Positions 59,601-64,000 of a stretch of DNA of 64,000 bases are shown piece by piece. Origin of the DNA: Tribonema minus (taxonomy: Eukaryota; Sar; Xanthophyceae; Tribonematales; Tribonemataceae); the NCBI GenBank assembly GCA_017506865.1, contig JAFCMP010000445.1:1909628-1973627 (forward strand), given 5' to 3'. The notes beneath the pieces were generated by a model. That model saw nothing but the letters and a program-made list of their open reading frames with translations. It searched no databases and was not told the origin of the DNA. The position numbers and the translations under genes were made by a program. The stretch's first letter is position 1. Every line of letters begins with the position of its first letter.

Positions 59601-61527
59601 CGGCGGACAAGCAGTATTGCAGCATCAAAGCAACATATGACGGACAAGTGCGCAGGTCCGAGTTGGGATCGGGGATCGACTGCACCCCTTCAAACGACAC
59701 ACGCGCTGCAAGCGAGTCCAACCACTCCTGCATCATGCACGTAATGACCTCATGGCTGATGGCCTTGTTGTCCACCCCTCGGTACTCTAAACCTGCCTCC
59801 GGGGGGTCATCCAAAAAATAGAGCGTTTCATGTGACACACCTTTGAGCGCCCGAGGAGCCATCGCGCGCAAGGCAGCCGTGCGTTGCTGGGCTGCCTCTT
59901 GCCTGGTGATCACTTGCGGGTCGTCATCCTCCGTCAGCTGCTGCGGCGGAGGAGGCGGCGGCGGCGGTTGCTGCTGCTGCTGCTGCGGCGGCGACGGCGC
60001 CACTGGCAGCTGCTGCAGCGGCGGCGGCGATGGCGCCAGCTGCTGCTGCTGCTGCTGCGGCGGCGGCTGTGCGTCCTCCGTCTGCTGCTGCCGGTGTTGT
60101 TGCCACCGCTCTGACAACTGCCATTGACCCTGAGGCTCAGCCTGCTGCTGCTGCTGTGGCGGCGGCGGCTGCTGCTGATGCTGCTGCTGCTGCTGCGGCT
60201 GCTGCTGTTGCTGCTGCTGCGGCTGCTGCTGCGGCTGCTGCTGGTGCTGCTGCAGCGGCAAACCCTGTTGCTGCAGCTGCAACTGGTGAGCCTGCTCGCG
60301 CCACGTATGCAGCTCGTTCACAGCTATGGGGTCATTGAGGTTACCCCTCATTTGGTGTACGAGCTGAGCAAGAGTGCGGTCTACACAGCGGTCAGTTATG
60401 GCATCTCTTGGCATAGTGAACTCAAGGCCTGCGATTGGCACCGAGGGAGGCACTGTCAGTACAGGGCCCTTGTCAGGATCAAGGCAGTCAGCAGCCAATG
60501 GGCCCTCTACGCGCGCCCAGTTGGCAGCGTCAGCCAGCGGCTCCGCAGGGGCCAACGGCTGCACCCAGTAGGGTCTAGCAACTTGCAATCTGGTGCACGA
60601 CGCAGGCAAATAAAAGTCTTCTCCCGTGTCATCGCCCCGCACAAGCAACAAGGGGTCAAACACATTCCTGTCAAGCACATGAGTGTCAGTGCCCACAAAA
60701 TCCTGCACCATGACACATGTGCGCCATGCCCTGCCTATTTTGGCCCTCATAGGGGTACCCTGTGGGAGAATGCAAGGAGTCAGAGTGTGCGCCGCGACCT
60801 GCATCGCTGTAGGGTTCACCAGTGTCCGTACAACAATGTGGTCAGTGATGGCATGAGCTCTAGGGAAACGGCCCAACGGCTGGCACCAGGCCGGCGCAAC
60901 CTGCACAATCACGGCTTGGTCCGGTCGTCCTTCCCTATTCACACCTGCACCCTTCGGATTCACTGGGTGTAGAATGGCCAACTCATACCCAGACGGCCTC
61001 CACCTCACATAGTTTGGCTCTATACCCCCCACCAACTCAACTTCCCATTGCGCGGGCTCATCATCTCCGCGCGCATAGTCACGCTGCAGCCGCGTCGCAA
61101 ACGTTTTGTCATCATGCTTGATCACCACCCCTACACGGGCAATGCGTTTTTCATCACGCTCCAACCACACCAAAACTAGCTCACCGGTGTGGGGCTCCTC
61201 ATCTGCCCGGACTTCGGATCTCTGGTTAACCAGCCAGACATCTTCCTCGCGCATACGCTTAAGTGCGCTGCGCGCCTGCAAGAACCCCTCTGGGTAGCGG
61301 TGCCAAAGAGCTGCCACATTGCGCTTCTCAACCTGCGTCAGTGCTACCGTCAGTGGGTCACCTTCCTTATGAATGGTCCTGCCTTGCAGAGGTACTGTTT
61401 CCACCAGCGCCTCAATTTTTGCCTTACGGCTTGAATTCACAGATGTGGTGAACGAGCCCACACTCTCAGGTGCCCTATGCACTCCATGAGCCGTGCTGGT
61501 CTGAGAGCTAGTTCCGCTGTCTGACAT
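56425..61527 (-). CDS. gypsy-2 gag-protease-methyltransferase ORF (frameshifted near its end)
   Basis: A single frame joins what gypsy-1 has as two: gag (1 to about 806), with the Gln/Pro tract at about 412-531 and capsid-like helices at 590-800; protease site VYLDSCAGCDVM near 1,082; methyltransferase motif I near 1,432, motif IV TRCEGAS near 1,505, ENVPEI near 1,549 and LRNRVFFL near 1,590. At 56,684 one A of AAA is missing relative to gypsy-1. The last roughly 86 residues (LRRPSMAVTSRRECRLT onward) are therefore out of frame, and the target-recognition and motif X part falls into the next ORF. Confidence 0.85.
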   Translation of the reverse strand: MSDSGTSSQTSTAHGVHRAPESVGSFTTSVNSSRKAKIEALVETVPLQGRTIHKEGDPLTVALTQVEKRNVAALWHRYPEGFLQARSALKRMREEDVWLVNQRSEVRADEEPHTGELVLVWLERDEKRIARVGVVIKHDDKTFATRLQRDYARGDDEPAQWEVELVGGIEPNYVRWRPSGYELAILHPVNPKGAGVNREGRPDQAVIVQVAPAWCQPLGRFPRAHAITDHIVVRTLVNPTAMQVAAHTLTPCILPQGTPMRAKIGRAWRTCVMVQDFVGTDTHVLDRNVFDPLLLVRGDDTGEDFYLPASCTRLQVARPYWVQPLAPAEPLADAANWARVEGPLAADCLDPDKGPVLTVPPSVPIAGLEFTMPRDAITDRCVDRTLAQLVHQMRGNLNDPIAVNELHTWREQAHQLQLQQQGLPLQQHQQQPQQQPQQQQQQQPQQQQQHQQQPPPPQQQQQAEPQGQWQLSERWQQHRQQQTEDAQPPPQQQQQQLAPSPPPLQQLPVAPSPPQQQQQQPPPPPPPPQQLTEDDDPQVITRQEAAQQRTAALRAMAPRALKGVSHETLYFLDDPPEAGLEYRGVDNKAISHEVITCMMQEWLDSLAARVSFEGVQSIPDPNSDLRTCPSYVALMLQYCLSAELRRSIKAFLHEHRGANGDLSGRQISALHAHLDREYSESMQRSKADTRLEQLRLEPGVSIQVFLLDFEKVLRYTLHGLELGEKVFRDRFVRRLIDTLARSKDVKARVEKFLEALVEFRVVLERQGTDQVDMASVRLKLQQAESVVAATKSMSVRAYLAAEVSKKSEKRGGSTYAFSGGGSESESENSEGGASGADVLATQGGSGAVPNTRATDTNAETPWNAALDRFSSHLQQHASDMNQRFDSLIRAMSQRHGAPLQTAPHRQLYYPAGNRQGPPNYGRQGWGAAPNIGGNINSRPNGGLISNTGGGLRVANNFPLDPSSLSPELVQAVLAIVHGERPAVGPTAPTWSTAFGVGADNEAEYFFSARTYFAWDPSAGRVCLSCDPDKFAECCCFVADDEVAEVSSLVCVAGADAGGQIGRMAPVVLMVEAQIHNVMPAVVYLDSCAGCDVMQFRAYCLLLRKLRDRAETAQQAVRLEQSQRQPTFKAIRGVGRHLVAVMFMVTVQVEIAGVSAQVDFHVSNQIDPQFLLSYSTIARMRLDMLTSRSPAMVQHPDFPNKAVKSLTPDEVGAKRDQWRSARNAGNQQGVQSAEVAVDLGSVLKFEYGSLPAELLEERAENGEPGPKFVLSKGTQRMQPPIDLDSVDDERVIRVDDLPKAGWEVDVQHRRWHNGELSEVMSVSSESIDSASEDGEPADRYVEETDWTKMSGEDSADDSDMELDAARTQSCDETVEVEVDVALAELDADRRSGCYDKKGGSTWAVQDCHPDRWAAISPVERGEYPNVEHMTVSSLTVVDLGAGIGSSVKGAIMGGAQVALAVEIDDTYAAIFRASHPNVPLLVADYTSNKVWDRIMEIDPDLVTASTRCEGASRQRFKPAGEIRVDAEANQVTPKLVDKAIQRGVKCLMIENVPEISETISGQLAIEHAHQAGYHVLSFELSGADLGFPNLRNRVFFLITRGDQTVVDTLRTVAGRLRRPSMAVTSRRECRLTLVKCGACLTLCMCCRRAMPQLAGHMTPSAVLPLSFHATSMCFASLQTTTCVEVTLSSRSHSGMSPRRLT

Positions 61528-62238
61528 ATTGACTACTTCATGAAAATCATTTGAAAAATTAATTGAGAAATATTCAGTATCACTCCTTACTTGCTGAACC
61601 CTGCTTGTTCAGTGCCGACTGCTGTTCGAGTTCTCCCCCCCAGCGTCAATGTAATTTGACGCTAGACGAAACAGCAGAAGTAGCACACCCAAACGAAGTG
61701 AACGAGCCCGTAGAGAGTAATGTAGCAAGAACGCAAAGCTACGCGAACGTGAAGAGCAGTATGTGTCAAACTTACGCAAATACGGAAAGATTTGCTCCGC
61801 CCGCAATAAAAAGATACGGTCACGGCGTGCAGTCTGACGCACGCACACGCCGTTCACCCGAGCCAGAGACTCGTGAACCAACACAGGCAATAGGTATCGC
61901 AAACAAAAGAGGTAAACAACTGCTGTGCCCTGCGCAGGCGCGGCAGCAACTTACCCAAGCAAAATATCCGCCCGAAAAACGGAGATGGCGTTGTCGCCGC
62001 TTACAGCTGCTGTCTGCCCGGCACTCCGTGTGTGACTGGCCCTCAAGTCCTGGACTCACGAGTGCTGTAAGTGCCGCTCCCGAAAGAACGCCAGTAGACA
62101 GCACAGCTTATGGTGCAGAAACCCGAACCCCAGCCGCCACCTCAGTTGCGTGCAGCAGAGGTGCCGACGGAAACAGCGAACACTCCCGTGCGTGCAGTGC
62201 CCCGAGCACTACGCGAACTTGTACGTGACAGGTCAGCA
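61528..62238 (-). other. gypsy-2 untranslated leader
   Basis: Matches the gypsy-1 leader. The antisense plus-strand frame here is 221 codons (61,563-62,228). Confidence 0.5.
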
Positions 62239-62256
62239 CCTGCCGAGATCAGCCAT

Positions 62257-62568
62257 TGTGGTGGTGTGCCAACCACAGAGGGTGAAAGTGTGTGAGACCC
62301 AGTCTCAACCTTGACTTGAAACAGCCGGAAATGCCCACTGCCTGGTGCCGTGGGAGGTGGACCGGAGCGCCCTCCCCAAGTGCAATATCACCCTGATATG
62401 CAAGCGTGGCTAAACAGGTAGAAGCAGAAGAAGCTGTGCCATGTTGAAGGTTAAAGTCGTGTCTGATTACTAAGCCCTACAGCGTTCCCGCACACAGTTG
62501 AAGTACGACCCAAGGGGAAACCCTCTTTTTAGGTTGAACTAGCCAGATAAGGGGGCCGCTTTACGACA
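62257..62568 (-). repeat. gypsy-2 5' LTR (312 bp)
   Basis: Ends (plus strand) ..TTACGACA before CATC, and starts TGTGGTGGTG. The primer-binding site TGGCTGATCTCGGCAGG follows on the element strand. Confidence 0.92.
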
Positions 62569-63041
62569 CATCACGGCAGCACGGGCTGAAATGGCGGCCG
62601 ACCAGGCTTGCTGCGCCCCCCTGTCGCGCCATGTGCTTGAGCTGCTGAGTGCCATGCACGGGCCTGCTAGCTTTTGGCTGAATTATGCAAGCAGATTTTG
62701 CCAGCAGCTGAGCCCGTGCCGCCCCCTCGCCCGCCATCTCGTGTGCAAGTGACGCCCCATTAAACTGCGAGCCCGTGAATCAAAGCAACGCGCAAGACCA
62801 GAACGACAGGAGGCTGCTGCGGTCCTCATTGACCACAGCTAAAGCAACAGGGGCCCACAGCTGCCGCAGCACGCAGCTGCAGCGCATCAGGAGCCCACAA
62901 CTGTCATTAACGCCAGCTGTTGAAGTATGCCAGTTAGCAATTATCGCTCCGCTGTAGAAGTCCTGCACAGTTATGACGCCGTAGAAGAGGATTTATATGT
63001 ATACGTGAGTACCGACGATTATACGGAGCTGGGGAACCCTA

Positions 63042-63355
63042 GCCATACTGGCATGGGCGCCGCACCCGGCACGGTCATTGGCATCGGGTGGCACGCTCAT
63101 TCCACGCCCATCTGCCCCGGACGCACGCTGGCTGCGCAGCTGCGCCAGGGACCCGCTCGTCTAGCCTGTGGCGGCGGCGGGCTGGTGTCGCGCGAGTCAA
63201 CCGATAGGTGCAGCCTGCGTCAGCTTGCCCCGGCAACCAGCCGAGGCCAGCGGACTCTAGGGTCATCACCAGGCAATCCTGTTATTAGCGTCGAAGAACA
63301 TTTGAAAGGCCGGCATGTAGTCCGTGTGGAAGTGAGCCGCGCCGGCGGCGGGGCA
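63042..63355. other. Right flank of hAT-2
   Basis: Starts with the GCCATACT duplication. Joined to 43,742, the minus-strand frame of the LINE stays open for a short distance (CGAHASMAAATM), which suggests that the LINE continues here. No other feature is seen. Confidence 0.35.
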
Positions 63356-63856
63356 CTACCTCCTTGAGATCTCGTCAGCATAGGCCTCCCAGTCGCAGAG
63401 TCGTCGGTCGTCCTCCTGCCGCCGCTGCAGTTGCTTTCTGCCGCGGCTAGTGTGTGTTAGCGGGCGTGGAAGAGGGCAGCCGCGGAAGGGCAGGTACGGT
63501 CGCCATGCAGTGGTGCCTCGGCGGCCAAGGCGCAATGCCGTGGGTGTGGGGGCTGGCTCAGTGGTCACCGTCTCCGTGACGGCAGATTGCGCGTAAATCG
63601 CTGCACCGCAGTTGGGAGCGTCGGACGCCGTGGTATCTGGGCTGCCCACGTAGCAACGAGCTGGGAGCTGCTCGGCCCACAGCTGTGGCGGATTTTCGCC
63701 GCCATCAGGCGTCAGCGCTCGCGTAGAGCGTCGCAAGGCCTCGATGAATGGCTGTAGCCCGGTCCTCAGCGGATTGCGCATGAGTGCTGCGCAAAACCAG
63801 GTGACTGCGACGTGTTCGTCAGTACGAGCCTCAGGGCCCCTGCGCCACAGTTGCAT
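63356..63856 (-). other. Unassigned 166-codon minus-strand frame
   Basis: It lies just right of hAT-2, where the interrupted LINE would continue. It has helical segments such as RNPLRTGLQPFIEALRRSTR but no motif I can assign to reverse transcriptase. It could be LINE sequence, a host exon or chance. Confidence 0.25.
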
Positions 63857-64000
63857 GAATATTGCTGGCCGCAGTGTTGTGCATGACCTCCGGCCGTGTC
63901 TGCAGCTGGGTGCCAGTTAGCCCCAAAAGCGGCATGCCAAGACCGCCTCGTCGCTCCGGCACCGTGATGCCCGCAGCGGCACTGCGATGTCCGTGAGTTC

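Larger units (their letters stand above)
44600..62568 (-). mobile_element. Ty3/gypsy retrotransposon gypsy-2 with DNA methyltransferase (about 12.85 kb plus nested copia)
   Basis: 312-bp LTRs at 44,600-44,911 and 62,257-62,568 differ at two positions by eye. Flanking tetramers are CCTC on the left and CATC on the right, so the target duplication has one mismatch. Gene order is gag, protease, methyltransferase, a spacer domain, RT, RNase H, integrase. The only coding defect I see is a 1-nt deletion at about 56,684 that splits gag-PR-MT from pol. Compared with gypsy-1 it has the full pol and the copia insertion at 46,001. Confidence 0.92.
43743..63041 (-). mobile_element. hAT-type DNA transposon hAT-2, host of nested gypsy-2 and copia
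   Basis: A perfect 8-bp duplication GCCATACT lies at 43,735-43,742 and 63,042-63,049. Ends read inward are TAGGGTTACCCCACAGCGTA (left) and TAGGGTTCCCCAGCTCCGTA (right). Subterminal GCGTATAA copies occur at 43,755-43,850. Without the nested gypsy-2 the element is only about 1.33 kb, shorter than a full hAT, so it was probably non-autonomous or internally deleted already. Its transposase frame (minus) is split by gypsy-2. Confidence 0.88.

Overview
This is eukaryotic nuclear DNA, probably from a chlorophyte green alga. The grounds are a plant-type MATE transporter gene, short exons with GT/AG introns, abundant CAG/CTG and GGC microsatellites, and a dense population of plant/algal-type transposons. 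The species is inferred only. I saw no prokaryotic operons, CRISPR array, rRNA or tRNA.

Left part (1-24,255): a large minus-strand gene encodes a secreted protein. It starts at 24,255 with a signal peptide and a parallel beta-helix domain. It continues leftward as small symmetric phase-1 exons of 72-120 nt, mostly exactly 75 nt. Each exon encodes one beta-helix rung of the type GGAIY..GGANMTVANSSFANN. The introns are a mosaic of decayed exon-like units, here called B and C, repeating as an A-C-B cassette at least ten times. Homologous CAG tracts of 3 to 25 units sit at the same place in the cassettes. Blocks of 1-2 kb recur about 10.6-11 kb apart, so part of the gene has been duplicated in tandem. 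Three DNA transposons sit in these introns: a TA-flanked MITE (7,276-7,767), a hAT-type element with a BED-like finger (9,211-10,343), and a short hAT-like MITE (19,197-19,916). Two of the insertions can be checked against paralogous empty sites inside the window.

Middle part (24,256-30,701): a divergent promoter region of about 590 bp separates the beta-helix gene from a plus-strand MATE-family gene (24,845-28,832). The MATE gene appears broken: the region for the first transmembrane bundle is missing and an exon carries an 8-nt insertion with a stop. Its introns hold serial echoes of the neighbouring exon edges, the same style of exon-edge duplication seen in the beta-helix gene. Decayed LINE sequence follows.

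Right part (30,702-64,000): nested transposons. Gypsy-1 (8.0 kb, TSD CATG) interrupts a LINE-type ORF. Gypsy-2 (about 12.9 kb without its insert) lies inside a hAT element (43,743-63,041, perfect 8-bp TSD GCCATACT, TIRs TAGGGTT..) and interrupts its transposase ORF just before the BED finger. Gypsy-2 is itself interrupted by an intact Ty1/copia element (46,001-51,112, TSD CTTGA). The hAT element appears to sit in a LINE fragment, giving up to four layers.

The most notable item is the gypsy family. Between its protease and reverse transcriptase it encodes a cytosine-5 DNA methyltransferase domain with motifs I, IV, VI, VIII and X visible, so the element carries its own epigenetic enzyme. The two copies are damaged in complementary ways. 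Gypsy-1 keeps the methyltransferase reading frame but has lost RT, RNase H and integrase. Gypsy-2 keeps the whole pol but has a 1-nt frameshift inside the methyltransferase.
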